A DNA stretch of 64,000 bases from Linum tenue (lineage: Eukaryota > Streptophyta > Magnoliopsida > Malpighiales > Linaceae): positions 46,335,134 through 46,399,133 of the forward strand of contig CAMGYJ010000010.1 in NCBI GenBank assembly GCA_946122785.1. Direction: 5' to 3'. The notes under the pieces were generated by a model. The model had not been told where the DNA came from and made no database searches. It saw only the letters and a program-made list of their open reading frames with translations. Shown here piece by piece: positions 20,830-32,790 of this stretch (position 1 is its first letter; every line of letters starts with the position of its first letter). The translations under genes and the position numbers were made by a program.

Positions 20830-21810
20830 TGATAAGCCCCTAGGCAGGGTTTATGATCAAAGCTACACAGCCAAGAGGTCTAGAACCTTGGATTGTTGTA
20901 TCGAACAAGAACCCTCACAAAACAGAGTTGTTTTGTAGTTTGGATGGAGAGTTTTCGTGCAACTTTCACAAGGGAAAGAGGCTCGACACCTTTAGGTCGA
21001 TGCTTGGCCACGATCAGGGTGATGAACTAATCGATACAAGCTCACGATTGCTTAGAATCGTCCAAGCAATCCAACTCAATTCCTCACGCAACTAGCGAGA
21101 TGAATCAAATCTCAACTTTGTATTCAATTGATCAAAAACTGACTATTACAATGAGTCAACTCTACTTAAATAGACCTAGCGATGCCTAAAACCGTCTAAA
21201 TAAGTTCAATTACAATTCTACTTGGAAAAGGAAATCAAAACTCTACGTAGAAACCAATTAAACTAAAACTGTCTACTAATCCTAATCTGACTAGGATTCA
21301 GATTACTTAGTCTCCAGACAGAATTTTCAGTCTCGAAGCGATCTTTAGCGCCCTCGTTCGAGCCCTTCTGGACATCACCTCGATCAACCAATACCTTGTC
21401 GATAAACTAGAAGAAACCAGTTGTCATGGGGTGTGAATTTGGAAGCTTGAATCTTTCCCATCTTCAACAACTCGAGCTTCAAAGACACCTTCCCAACTCT
21501 GCTTCCATACTTAGGCAATTCTGGCAGTTTCCCCAGTGTTGAGCTAGCATTTTGAACCCCTGGAAAGCTCAGCTTCTGTACTTCCCCTTGGGCTCCAAAG
21601 TACACCAATCGAAAGAGCAGCTCCTTTTCTTCAACACAAGCCAAAGAACTCGAATTTCTACCACACCAAGTGAGAGTTATGCTTGTCCAAAGTGGGTACC
21701 TGAAATCGTCATAAACACTTTGGCAAAAATCAGTATTTTCTAACGTGTCTGGCTTGCCTTCATGATCGATCAATTCCAGTCGTTTTAATGGCCAAATTGA
21801 GATCATATCA
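20830..21810 (-). repeat. Gypsy-B 5' LTR
   Basis: A 981-bp LTR, uninterrupted, and close to 12520-13404 plus 18210-18303. Right target duplication CGTAG at 21811-21815. Confidence 0.95.
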
Positions 21811-22168
21811 CGTAGTCTTGAACTCTATCTCAGACAGTGTAGCACACCGGATCTTTTCATTGAGTTCTGTTCTCTTCTTAGCCCGTGCGTTTATGGCCAT
21901 GCACGTGATCCTGGTTTAGTGAACGCTCTAGCAACTTTGTGCCTCCAAAGTTCCATAGGGAGCGGCCCAACTCCCATATTCACATAGGTGAGTCTATCAG
22001 GAGTACCCCCAAAGTAAAGTACTCCATCCCAAATAGGGTATAGATCTCATTAATAGTTATTAACTCAACCTCCAATATTTTGGGATTCATGCTTCACTAT
22101 GCATGAACTTTTCGCATACTACTCATGACTTGTTATTACCCATTGAAACATTTCTTGGGATCTCCAGT

Positions 22169-25100
22169 CTATTGGGTCGGGTTACCATCACTTGTAGTCC
22201 GTGGTTCGGTAGGCATAAGTCCCATCCCCTTGGCGGTATTCTGGACTTTCTCTCTAGGTAATCCTTTCGTAAAAGGATCAGGTAGATTCTATTCGGATCT
22301 TATATGATCCACCCTCGCTGTTCCTATCGTTATGATTCTCTTACAGTACTGTGCTTACTATGAATCTGTCGTTTCTTTCCGTTATAGAATCCGTTCTCAA
22401 CTTTAGCGATAGCTGCGATACTATCACAATGGATCAATACCGGAGGGACCGGCCTTTCCCTTAAGGGAATCTCTGACAACAATCCTCTCAACCAACTTGC
22501 TTCTTCACTAGCCATTGCTAGTTCTATCATCTCTGATTCCATAGTTGATTGAGCTAGGATTGTTTGTTTCTTTGACTTCCAAGACACAGCTCCACCATCT
22601 ATGTTAAAAACATACCCGCTGGTTGCCTTAGAGTCATCTGATAGGGTATTCCAATCCACATCACTATACCCTTCTATTACAGTAGGAAACCTTTGATAGT
22701 GTATACCAAGGTTTGTTGTTCTCTTGAAGTATCTCATGGCCCTCTCTATAGCATTCCAGTGCTCTCTACTAGGACAGTTGTTAACCCTGCCAAGCAATCC
22801 CACGACATATGCAATGTCTGGTCGAGTGTAATCCGCAGCATAACGGAGAATGCCAATGATGCTAGCATATTCTAATTGTCTTACACTGTCTCTAGTGTTC
22901 TTAAATAGCTTTACACTAGCATCATACGGAGTACATGCAGGTTTACAGTCGAAATAGTTATATTTCTTCAAGATCTTCTCTATGTAGCTAGATTGATCTA
23001 GAAAATAACCATTTGCTGTTTTAGTTATCTGGATTCCAAGCATAAACTTTGCTTATCCCAGATCTTTCACCTCAAATCTCTCTTTCAACATGGCTTTTGC
23101 TTCATTGACCACGTGAATATTTGTACCAAATATTAACATGTCACCTACATACAAAGATATGATAGTACAAGTGTTATTATCTGACTTGCAGTAAATACAG
23201 TTGTCACTTTCATTCACTTTAAAGCCATGTGAGAGAACGAGAGTGTCAAACTTCTCATGCCACTATTTTGGAGCGTGTTTCAAACCATATAATGATTTTT
23301 CTAACTTACAGAATTTCGAGGCATGTTCGGGGATATCAAACCCTTCTGGTTGTTCCATATAGATTTCTTCATCCTGATCACCGTTCAAAAAAGCAGTCTT
23401 AACATCCATTTGGTGTACCACGAGATTGTTCAACGCAGCAAGAGCAATCATGACACGAATGGATGTTATTCTTGATACTGGTGAATAGGTATCGAAGAAA
23501 TCTATATTCTCTCTCTGCCTGTAGCCCTTAACTATTAGGCGAGCTCGAAACCTTTCGATTGCACCATCAGGTTTCTGTTTCGTTTTTAAAACTCATTTAT
23601 TACCTAAGACTTTGCAGCCAGGAGGTAAGTCTGTTAGACGCCAAGTCTTATTAGCTTCTAACGATTCCATTTCATCTATAACGACCTCATTCCAAAAGTC
23701 TGCATCTATTGAAGTTAATGCTTCCTGCAAACTTTTTGGATCTTCGAGGGTGTATATTGTAGTAAAGTCATCACCCAAATCTTTAGAGATTCTATCTCTT
23801 TTACTTCTTCTGAGTTCATCCTCAGATCCAACACCCCAACTAGTTTTGTTATCTCTAATAGCGGGTAGTACATTACCCCCACTATTTCTCGTTTTAAATG
23901 GAAATCGTGTCTCAGAGAAATCAGCCTCAATGGATTCTACTATAGTACGAGCATTCAAATCATAGAATCTATATGCCTTACTATTGGCCCGCATATCCAA
24001 CGAAGACACATTCATATGCTCAACTAGCCAACTTAATCCTCTTAGGATCCGGTATTCTTACGTAGGCCAAACAACCTCACGTTCTTAATTAGGGCAGATT
24101 AGGTGGCTTATTCTTCAAGATCTCATAGGGTGATTCTTTTCTATTTGTTTTTGGAAGACGATTTAACACATAGCAAACCGTCAACAAAATATCACCCCAC
24201 CAAAAAGAAGCAACTCCAGAATTGAGCATAATAGCCACAACTAATTCTGTAAACGTCCTATTTTCCCGCTCAGCTTTATCATTCATTTCTGGTAAATATG
24301 GTGTCGTGGTTTCATGAAAGATACCATGTGAGCTATAGAATTCCTTGAAGGATTTAGAGTCATACTCTGATCCGCTATCACTCCTAAGTCTTTTTATCTT
24401 TCGATTGCACTGATTTACAAATTCAACCACAAATACCTTGAACATATCAAGGGCTTCACTTTTGTTTTTCATCAAATAAACAAAGCAATAATCAGAGCAA
24501 TCATCTGTGAAAGTGATAAAGTATCTCTTGCGAGACCTAGTTAACGTCCCATCTAGTTCATAAATATCAGAATGAATCAGATCTAAGGGTTCTAATTCTC
24601 TACTCACAGATTTATGGGGCATTTTCGTTATTTTAACTTGGCTACAGAAATCACATTTATCAAATTCATTCATTGAGAGTTTAGGGATATGTCCTAGCTT
24701 ACTTAAATTCTTCACGATTCGTGTGTTCACATGACAAAGACGAGCATGCCAAACATTCAAATCACACACCATGTAAACTGAAGAATTCATCTTATTAATT
24801 TCGACATTCAACTTGAACATCCCATTACATGCATATCCTTTTCCCATAAAACTCCCATTCTTAGTAAGGGTGTACAAGTCTTCCTCAATAGGTTGATTAA
24901 ACCCAACCTTATTAAGAAGATATCCCGAAACAAGATTCTTCCTTAACTCTGGAGTGTGCAACACATCCTTGAGCACCATCTTCTTCCCAGAGGTGAAGTT
25001 CAGCTCCACTTCACCAGAAACAGCAAGCATAGTTGTGTGAGTAGTCCCCAGCATCACTTTCTTGTCAGCAGGTGCTTCTGTGTATGTTTTAAACATAACA

Positions 25101-25270
25101 TGATTGTTGCATACATGCTTCGATGCACCTGTATCCAGCCACCATCCTTCTGAGTCACCGGTGAGGTTGACTTCAGCAATCATATCCGTGATCATGGCTA
25201 TCAAATCCTCTTCTGTCAAGTTAACCCTTGGCCCAGCAGGATATTGCTTGTTCCTGCACTTTTTTGCCAT
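22169..25270 (-). pseudogene. Copia-2 Pol remnant
   Basis: Colinear with the Copia-1 Pol in reverse. Intact blocks are protease to integrase (24089-25270, with WWLDTGASKHVC and the integrase core HSDIYELDG), the linker (23593-24015), an RT block (23263-23451, MDVKTAFLNGDQ) and RT C-terminus to RNase H (22330-23043). Frameshifts and stops separate them, for example TAA in the LGEAKFM region near 23050. The terminal stop corresponds to 22169-22171. No functional enzyme is possible. Confidence 0.93.
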
Positions 25271-26072
25271 ATGACCCGGTTTACCGCAGTTATAGCAGAT
25301 GAACGGTGGGTCATTCTTAGAGTTTTAGGCCATGACCCTTTGGTTACCTCGAGAGGCACCATTCTAGTGGGGGCGGACCTGCTGGTTCTTAGTCTTAAAC
25401 CCTTTCTGGTTAGGTTTAAGAGCTCTAGGGGTGGGTCGTTTAGTAGTGACGACCATCACCTCTTCTTTCATATCCTGCTTGCGGGACTCTTTCTCAATCC
25501 TTAGGCGAGTAATCAAGCTTTCTAGTGAATTTTTTTTGGTTTTATGTCTAAGCATATTCTTAAAATCTTTCCACGAAGGGGGGCAGCTTATCAATAATGC
25601 AAGCAACTTCAAATTGATCGTCCAGAGGCATACCTTCAGAGACGATCTCATGAGCTATTTTTTGAAGTTCGTCTGTCATCCACCATCTGGTAGCGCAGGT
25701 AGCGGCTGGCAGCATACTTCTTAGCTCCAGCCTCCTCCGTGTCGTACTTCTTTTGGAGCACATCCCAGATCATCATTGCGGTGTTCTTGCTTTCCTCATA
25801 GTAGTCGTAGAGATTGCCTGCCAGGCCGTTGTGGATGTAGTTCTTGCACAGGAAGTCATGCTCCCTTTCCTTAGCAGAAGCAGCCCTCTCCTCATCGGTC
25901 GCTTCTTCCGACAGCTCGACGGGCATGCTGGTGAGGCAGTGTGCCAACTTCTTGGTCGTCAGGTAGAATTCATCTTTTGTCTCCAGCGACGGAAGTTGAC
26001 TCCAACGAAGCGAAAGGATCGATTGATATCTATAGGACCAGATCCGGCCATGTTGTTCTGTTCAGTCGACAT
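25268..26072 (-). pseudogene. Copia-2 Gag remnant
   Basis: Matches Copia-1 Gag from the ATG at 26072, again 24 bp from the LTR. It has a deletion of about 20 bp near 25670, a homopolymer frameshift near 25530 and a stop at about 25326. The zinc knuckle is complete here and in frame with Pol (CGKPGHMAKKC), which shows what Copia-1 has lost. Confidence 0.92.
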
Positions 26073-26096
26073 AGCAGCAGCCGAGCGTCTTAAAAC

Positions 26097-26808
26097 TGTT
26101 AGGAATGGAACAAGAACAAGAACGAGGTTACCAAATCTGGAGCCGAGTCGCGGACTAGGTTACTCTCTTTAAGAAGTTCGCGGCACTGCCCTCGATGCGC
26201 ACGGCAGACTATCAGTCGGTCGTCTCTAGGATAAAACAGCTCCTCGAATGCTCGGCGGTTTTGTGCGAAAATCGGAGCTCTCTGAACACTCTCTCTATTG
26301 TGTTTATGCTCGTTGTGGTGTGTTTAGATGGGCTGGGGAGGCGGCTATTTATAGGAGCGGAACCCCTAGGAATATATCCTCTTGCTTGGGGAATAAGTCG
26401 GATTTTATTAAGGAAGACAATTACTTCCTTAATTAGAACCCATCTGTAAGATAATTCCTGGCGGGATTATCCTTCGAATATTCCTTTTAATCGATTATCC
26501 TTAGAATATTTCTTCGAATAACCGATTAATAATTAATTATCTAATAATTAATTTTGTTCGGAATTTCTCCAAAAAACATATATAGTCTCAAGTGAACCGA
26601 CCGACCAACCGGTCGGATGGCGCGCGCACATGTGTGTGTGGTGGTCCATTAGGTCCTCTCTCTCCCACAAAAGTGGGTCACCCCAAGGAGCATGCCCTTA
26701 GGAGAGAGGCTCCTATCTTTATACACATTTCACCAAGAAAAACTACCAATGTGGTAGTTTTTCACTTGAGACTCTATAGCTTTCAAGGCTATTCATATAT
26801 CTCTAACA
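26097..26808 (-). repeat. Copia-2 5' LTR
   Basis: 712 bp, reverse of the family LTR, with the low-complexity block near 26600-26645. It ends at 26808 and is followed by the ATTTT duplication. Confidence 0.95.
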
Positions 26809-26910
26809 ATTTTTTGTCATTACACTTAACCAGAGTTTGAAGCATTTGTTTTGTGCTTCATTATATCAAGTTTATGATTTAAATAACAATATAATATTGA
26901 TGTTTTTTAC

Positions 26911-27008
26911 ATGCTCTCAATATTAAATTCTTCTAAATCAGACAGTCTTACGCTCTCACTCTCGCTCCCGCTCCACGAACTTATACTATCACTTTCTTCT
27001 ATCCGATT
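26911..27008 (-). CDS. Possible exon of the interrupted host gene
   Basis: On the minus strand a 98-bp stretch open in one frame, bounded by AG at 27009-27010 and GT at 26909-26910. It encodes an acidic, serine-rich peptide (SISSWSGSESESVRLSDLEEF). It lies upstream, on the same strand, of the open frame at 11154-11409 across Copia-2. The phases of the two do not match directly, so either they are separate or an exon between is missing. Family unknown. Confidence 0.25.
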
Positions 27009-27989
27009 CTATAATAATTATAAGTTCGATCTCTTAAATTTGTTCGATATTTAACAGTTTACTACCGAAAGAAGTTTGAATATGACTAGATGATGGCAAT
27101 TGGTACTCAGTTTTCTTCTCCTGTCCAATTCATGGATCGTCATCATGGCAATTAGAGCTGTAAAAATGTAACCCGACCCGAGTAACCCGCCCGATCAACC
27201 CAACCCGCAACCCGTCCGCAACCCGATTTGACTAAAAGTCAATGACCCGTAACCCGCCCGACCTGCAACTCGACCGACCCGCAACCCGACCAACCCGCAA
27301 CCCGACCAACCCTCAACCCGATCGACCCGCAACCCGATTAACCCACAATACGACCAACCCGACTAACCCGAACTCGTAACCCGACCAACCCGCAGCCCGA
27401 CTATAATAGAAGGAATTCGATGAAGATAAACCAAAAGTTGACATTTGAAATTCTAGTTCACTAAAGTCTGATCATTACATCATCAATTATTAACTTAGTA
27501 TAATAATATACATCATCAACCTATTAACGCTTATAATATCATCAAATATTTATTTAGATACATCATCAACCTAATAGTGCACATAACATTATAAAATATT
27601 AATTTAGCATAATAAGATAATTATAAGATTTAAAATCCAAATATCATGGTCCTGTCATAAAAAAGACTAATAATAGTTCACAAAAGTCTGATTATAACAA
27701 GAATACATTACTCATAATAGTTCATATTGTCTCAAGACCTCAAATATCAATAAAAACATGTCCAAAAAACAAATTGACATTCCAAATGACGATCATAATA
27801 AGAATACATGACTCATAACACTACAGGAAAAAGGTCATTTAATCATGGGAATAGTTGGACTCGGTCGCTGGAAACGAGAGCATTTCTCACTCATGGTTTC
27901 TCTCAGATCAGCTCATACATACACATAAATCGGGTTGAGGGACAAAGCACAAAACCTGCTTAGGGCCCAAACTTGCAAAAATAAGGCGA

Positions 27990-28262
27990 GATAATTCATT
28001 GGCCAATTTTGTTTGAGCCAAAATGAACTTTTCGTTGGTGGGCACTTTTTTGGAGCCAAAGGATTTTTGGAGCCAACCCAAATTTTCCCACCTAAATTTT
28101 GGGAAATTTTTTATTTTTTTTTATTTTTTAGCCAAAGAAATTTTAGAGCCAACCCAAATTCTCCCACCTAAATTTTGGGAAAGTTTGTATTTGTTTTGGA
28201 GCCAAAAAAATATAGGAGCCTACTCATATTCTCCCAACTAAATTTTGGGAAAGTTGTATTGC
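27990..28262 (+). repeat. Three degenerate repeats, about 75 bp
   Basis: Repeated blocks with GAGCCAACCCAAATTCTCCC, then ACCTAAATTTTGGGAAA, starting near 28062, 28145 and 28215. Shorter GAGCCAA repeats return at 29580-29650. Non-coding. Confidence 0.7.
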
Positions 28263-28419
28263 TAAAATATTCATATTATTCATGATAATCAACCGTGACT
28301 GATTATTAGTCACGGGAAGTGAAGATTAAAAATAGATAAATTAATTCCGTGTTTGTAACTATAAAATTAATTACGGAAATTAATTGAGGAGTTTAATTAA
28401 CATCATAACAAAATAAAAG

Positions 28420-28535
28420 CTATACAAATCTAATTGATCATATCACATGGTCTAACCATACAAAGATATAAATAAAAGCTATACAAATGTAATTGATCAT
28501 ATAACATTATCTAACCATACAAAAGATATTGGAAG
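28420..28535 (+). repeat. Two-copy tandem repeat, 57 bp
   Basis: AAAGCTATACAAAT..TAATTGATCATAT..CTAACCATACAAA is present twice, with a few substitutions. Confidence 0.8.
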
Positions 28536-29199
28536 TTTTAGATTACAGGGCTTCTTATAAAAAAAAAGTTTTAGATTAAACTTCTACAAAATAATGTTGA
28601 CTAGTTTCTATCCTTCCTCCCTCGAAACAAGATTCACATTCCACCAACTACATGTTCAGCAACTTCAGCTTCATCTCTACAGAGCCTGTAATATATATAC
28701 CTTGTCAAAGTGGGTGGTTCATTTTGCCAACATCTGCACAAAGTGAAGATACGTAAGAAAGTCGGCGAATTCTTTGAAATTCATCAATAACATGTGTCAA
28801 ATTGTTGAGCATTGCAAACGAATATTTTACCTCTTCAATAGGTGGACGAACTCAAGAGTTAGCACTTTGTGGGTTCTTGTACAGCTCCAGTCAAATACGT
28901 TGCATCTAGGAGCAGTTATACCTCTCTGAGTCTCTGTAACTGTACCAGATAAAAAAAATCAAAAGAAAAGGACTAGCATCAATAGAGGATTATCTAACCA
29001 AGTTCAATTAGAAAGAATATCAAATTCCATCAAAACTGAAAACCCCTAATTTGTTCGATTTCAAACCCTAAAAACACCTTAAATCCAAAATTAGAAAACT
29101 GAAATACATTATACCTATTCAACTAGGTTGAGGCTATCTTCAGAGTTTCCTCAGGCTCAATGGCTGGGCACGCAGAGGTTTAAAGCAGAAGGCGGAGGG

Positions 29200-29544
29200 T
29201 CATGTCTCGGACTCGACGGCTGACGGACAAAGATCCGAAGCGGAGAGTGGTGGCGGCCTTTTGTCGGAAGCAGAGACCAGCAGGGCGGCCGATGTTGGGG
29301 AGAAAGGAGAGGAAAGGGTTAGGTTCTTCTCGTCGGAAGTAGAGACGAGCAAGGCTGTGGGTTTCTGGGCGAGGCCGAGCCGGGGGCTCGAACGGAGAGG
29401 AGTTCGCCGTCTGGAGGTGGGTTTCGCTGTTTTGGGAAAAGGGGGTTGGATTTCGACGGATGGGAGCAAAGACGAGGTCTGGTTGTTAGGGTTTAGGTTA
29501 ATTAAGGGTGAAGGGGTTGAGATTTTGCGCTTGCGGCAGGCCAA
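29200..29544 (-). CDS. Possible captured gene fragment
   Basis: A GC-rich, Ser/Pro-rich 114-codon frame (starting MACRKRKISTPSP) inside the CACTA-like element, in contrast with the AT-rich DNA around it. Downstream on the same strand (28600-29150) lie stretches that resemble exons and introns. The opposite strand is also open here (29261-29554), so direction is uncertain. No domain recognised. A host gene 5' end carried by the transposon would explain the base composition. Confidence 0.25.
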   Translation of the reverse strand: MACRKRKISTPSPLINLNPNNQTSSLLPSVEIQPPFPKTAKPTSRRRTPLRSSPRLGLAQKPTALLVSTSDEKNLTLSSPFSPTSAALLVSASDKRPPPLSASDLCPSAVESET

Positions 29545-30027
29545 AATTTTTTAGAACAGAAAAGGGGCGGCAAAAATTATTGGAGCCAAATGTTGGAGCC
29601 AATTTTACAAAAAGAAGTGAAAATTTTGGACCCCTCTCGAGCCAAAGTGAATTCGAAGCAAAGTGAATTCTCCCTCCAAGAATTTTAATAAATTGTTGTT
29701 AAAGAAATTGCTAATTGCTAAATTGTTTTTATATTTAAGCAATATATATAACATATAAATATTTAAGCAATAGATTTAGCAACCCAACAATTAATTGTGG
29801 TTTTATGTTACGAATAATAGAGCAAATACAACATATAATTGATTTGAGTTGCGTAAACTACTTAATAGAAACTTAAAAAAAAAGTGTTGCTATTGTATAT
29901 CTAAGGCAACTTTTTCACTCAGTGTTGCAAGAGGGTTTTTTTCGCACTTCAAAAAAAAATGTTGCTATTGTATATCTAAGGTAACTCTTTCACAAAGTGT
30001 TGCAAGAAGGTCTTTTTCTGCGTAGTG

Positions 30028-30545
30028 GTCAAAATCATAATTAATAAGATCAACTTTTCTTATTAACATATGTTCATGAATCAAACCAGTAGGGGTTTAG
30101 GGTATAGGTTATAGAGTCGACTTGTAGGGTATATGGTTAGAGTATAAGGTATTAATGGTTTGGCCACTATTAGTCAAAATCATAACTAATAAGATCAAGT
30201 TTTCTTATTAATATAAGTTCATGAATGAAACCATTAGGGGTTTAGGGTATAGATTATAAAGTCGACTTATAGGGTATAAGGTATTATTGGTTTAGCCATG
30301 ATTAGTCAAAATCATAACTAATACGGATCAAGTTTTTTTTTTTATTAACATATGTTCATCAATCAAACCATTAGGGGTTTAGAGTATATGATATAGAGAT
30401 CGACGTATAGGGTAATGGGTTAGGGTTAAGGTATTAAACTATTAATGGTTTAGCCAAGATTAATCAAAATCATAAATAATAAGGATCAAGTTATTTATTA
30501 ACACATGTTCATGAATAAAATCATTTGGAGTTCAGGTATAGACTA
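30028..30545 (+). repeat. Tandem repeat, about 140-bp unit, 3.7 copies
   Basis: Each unit begins GTCAAAATCATAA and contains TATGTTCATGAATCAAACCA, TAGGGGTTTAG and TATTAATGGTTTAGCCA. Unit starts are near 30028, 30174, 30306 and 30464. The last copy is the most diverged. Confidence 0.85.
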
Positions 30546-31364
30546 TTTAGAGTTTAGATTATATGTTATCGAGTAAAGTTACAATTGAAATCAAAACAAT
30601 TTTTCTAAATTTTATAATTTAGTTTAATACAAAAATCATATAAACAATTAACTAGCTAAAACAACAATTTCTATATACATTTATATGAACAATTTCACTT
30701 GTTTTTAAAAAAGTTAAAAAAATATTTTTAAACTTTTCTCTCCAAATTTTGGGTTCCCCCAATACTACTGCCCAAAAACTTGATTCCCCCCACCCGCCGG
30801 GACAGCCAATAATTCTCCCTGTAATGTTTCCCCAAAATTTTGTTCCCCCCACCTTTGAGTTTTTGACTTTTAGTGATTCCTTTTTTTTTTTTTTTGACAA
30901 GTATTGTGCTAGTTTCATATAATTACGGTTTACGACTTACTAGTAATCACTAAAAAGTAACGCGATGTTCTGGTCCGTAAAACCCGCAACCCGAACCGCC
31001 TGACCCGCAACCCGATTGCCCCGCACCCGATTGACCCGTAACCCGATTGTCCCGCAACCCGATTGGCCCGCAGCCTGATTGACCTGTAACCCGATTGACC
31101 TGCAACCCAATTGACCCATAACCCGAGTAACCCGCAACCTGATCAACCCAAACCCAATGACCACACAACCCGATAGACCCGCAACCCGAATGAACCCAAC
31201 ACAAACCCGCCCGAACCCGCCCGATTGACACCTCTAATGGCAATCATTCTCGTGCTTGTCTATTTGCTTATCTGATGAGCCATTTGCTTTCTCTTGCTGC
31301 CTGACTAGACCAAGAGTCTACGACTAAGACTACCATCCACTTTGCTTTTGGTACATAACCTTTT

Positions 31365-31936
31365 GGGTAAATTGTAAGGTCGGTCACTGGAATTACTAAA
31401 TAGGTTCACGTTTAGTTACTAGAAATACTTAATTTCATTCATGGTCATTAGGATAAGTTAAACATTCCAAGTTTGGTCACTCTTCGTTAGTCTTCGTCAG
31501 CCTTCGACGATGCGACGACAAGGCGATGGCGGTAACAAGAAAAGAGGTTGGTGAAGGATGATGATGGTCGACGGAACATCATCGGATAAAAACATATCTG
31601 GGTAACGGAACGAGATGGGTCGGGAGGTGTAGGGAAAAGACCTAGGCGGGTTGAGGGTTTAATTTGTAGTGGTTAAATTTGGGTCTTGGGTTAGGGTTCT
31701 TATGACATGGCGGGTCGGTTTTTGGTTTTTCGGGTTAAATTGGATGAGTCATCATTTCCGTTACCACGTCAGCAATAAACTGTCGGTGTTAACGGAGGCT
31801 GGTGGAGACTAACAGAGAGTGACCAAACTTGAAATGTTTAACTAATCCTAATGACCATGAATGGAATTAAGTATTTCTAGTGACCAAACATAAAAAAAAA
31901 ATTTAATAATCTCAAGGACCAACCTTGCAATTTACC
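31365..31936. mobile_element. Mutator-type MITE
   Basis: A 572-bp element with inverted repeats of roughly 120 bp (GGGTAAATTGTAAGGTCGGT at the left; the right end reads inward GGTAAATTGCAAGGTTGGTC) and perfect 9-bp duplications TAACCTTTT (31356-31364 and 31937-31945). The interior (31500-31760) is unrelated to a transposase. Non-autonomous. Confidence 0.88.
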
Positions 31937-32159
31937 TAACCTTTTCCCTTCATCTCTTTTTTCCTTAAAAGGAAATGCAAAGAACTTTGAATAGGATAGG
32001 TGGAGTGGAATGAAAGGGGGCATGGGCCGGGAAAAAGGGTTTGCAGTCGTGAACAAAGATTTACAACATATCTAGCCCACTAGTTACGTCCAAAGTTGCA
32101 AGGCATCATCAATCCCACCTTTGTTGCTCTTTCTTTCTTTCTCCTTTTCCTATCCCACC

Positions 32160-32606
32160 TAGGGGTGGCTATACGGTCCGGTCCGGTTAAATTGGTCCAA
32201 ATTGATTCGGTGCAGTTCGGTCTTTTCGAAAATATAAGGATCAAAGATTGGATTGGATACAGTCCGGTCTTGACCCGGTCCGGTCCCAATTCGGTCCTGA
32301 TTTTATATTGAGCTAGTGGGGATTTGAGTCGCCTAAGACCTGAAAGGGTGAGGAGTTGGTTAAGTTTTGTACTAAGTACAAATGTTTGTGACCGTTTATG
32401 CTAATTACTCTTAAATTTTGGGTGTTGAACTCTCTTATCCGGTCTTCATCCAGTTTTTTATCGGTCCCAAATGATTTTTTACCTCAAATCTAAGCCCAAA
32501 AATTGGATTGGATTATTTACTATACGGTCCCAGTATGGTCTCGGTCCGAATTATACGGTCCGATTTCGAGTAAAACCAAAAAACCCGGACCAAATAGCCG
32601 GCCCTA
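32160..32606. mobile_element. hAT MITE
   Basis: 447 bp with ends TAGGGGTGGCTATACGGTCC and, reading inward from the right, TAGGGCCGGCTATTTGGTCC. Perfect 8-bp duplications ATCCCACC at 32152-32159 and 32607-32614. Internal sequence repeats CGGTCC/GGTCCG motifs. No coding. Confidence 0.9.
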
Positions 32607-32790
32607 ATCCCACCAACAAACCAAGCTCCATTTCAATAGTTAACTGGGCTGCTAGTACGGGTATGGTTTTCGGGTAAACTGTAATCGAACTGCAACCACA
32701 CAGCTAGTGGTAATCGTGCACCGCATGAGAGGGTCATTAAATGCGCTCAGTTAGTCATATGACATGTTTTGTGGTTATGCGAGTTAATTG

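Larger units (their letters stand above)
12520..21810 (-). mobile_element. Gypsy-B: Ty3/gypsy element with Gag and protease only
   Basis: Minus-strand LTR retrotransposon starting TGATATGATC at 21810 and ending TCA at 12520, inserted in Copia-2. LTRs are about 980 bp. The internal region (18304-20829) is only 2.5 kb and holds Gag, a zinc knuckle and a retropepsin-like protease. I find no reverse transcriptase, RNase H or integrase motif. It is therefore non-autonomous, of the gag-only (TR-GAG-like) kind, and would need enzymes in trans. Its 3' LTR is split by Athila-C. Confidence 0.93.
11661..26808 (-). mobile_element. Copia-2: second copy of the family, inverted, interrupted
   Basis: Same family as Copia-1, in reverse. 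The LTRs are 11661-12383 and 26097-26808, flanked by ATTTT at 11656-11660 and 26809-26813. Its 3' untranslated region is split by Gypsy-B (12520-21810). Removing the insertion restores colinearity with Copia-1 around 10290. Coding sequence has several stops and frameshifts. Without the nested DNA the element is about 5.9 kb. Confidence 0.95.
27819..30027. mobile_element. CACTA-like element nested in the hAT element
   Basis: Begins CACTACAGGAAAAAGGTC and ends GACC..TTTTTCTGCGTAGTG, giving inverted CACTA-type termini. Right subterminal repeats (GTGTTGC, 29880-30005) fit the class. The flanking 3-bp duplication does not match (TAA against GTC), so the ends may come from a rearranged copy. The interior holds short repeats and gene-like sequence but no transposase that I can read. 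Confidence 0.6.
27153..31236. mobile_element. hAT-like element with AACCCG subterminal repeats
   Basis: A 4.1-kb element with perfect 8-bp target duplications ATGGCAAT (27145-27152 and 31237-31244). Its short inverted ends are TAGAGCTGT at the left and, in reverse complement, TAGAGGTGT at the right. Both subterminal zones (27165-27405 and 30975-31225) are dense in AACCCG motifs. No hAT transposase is visible, so it is non-autonomous. It contains the CACTA-like segment 27819-30027 and tandem repeats. Confidence 0.85.

Noticed and set aside
21384..21806. 140-codon minus-strand open frame in the Gypsy-B LTR
   Set aside because: Inside an LTR; the other LTR copy is interrupted. Treated as non-coding.
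27165..27405. AACCCG-rich tract as telomeric repeat
   Set aside because: The unit is not the plant telomere repeat CCCTAAA, and it recurs at both ends of a bounded hAT-like element, so it is subterminal.
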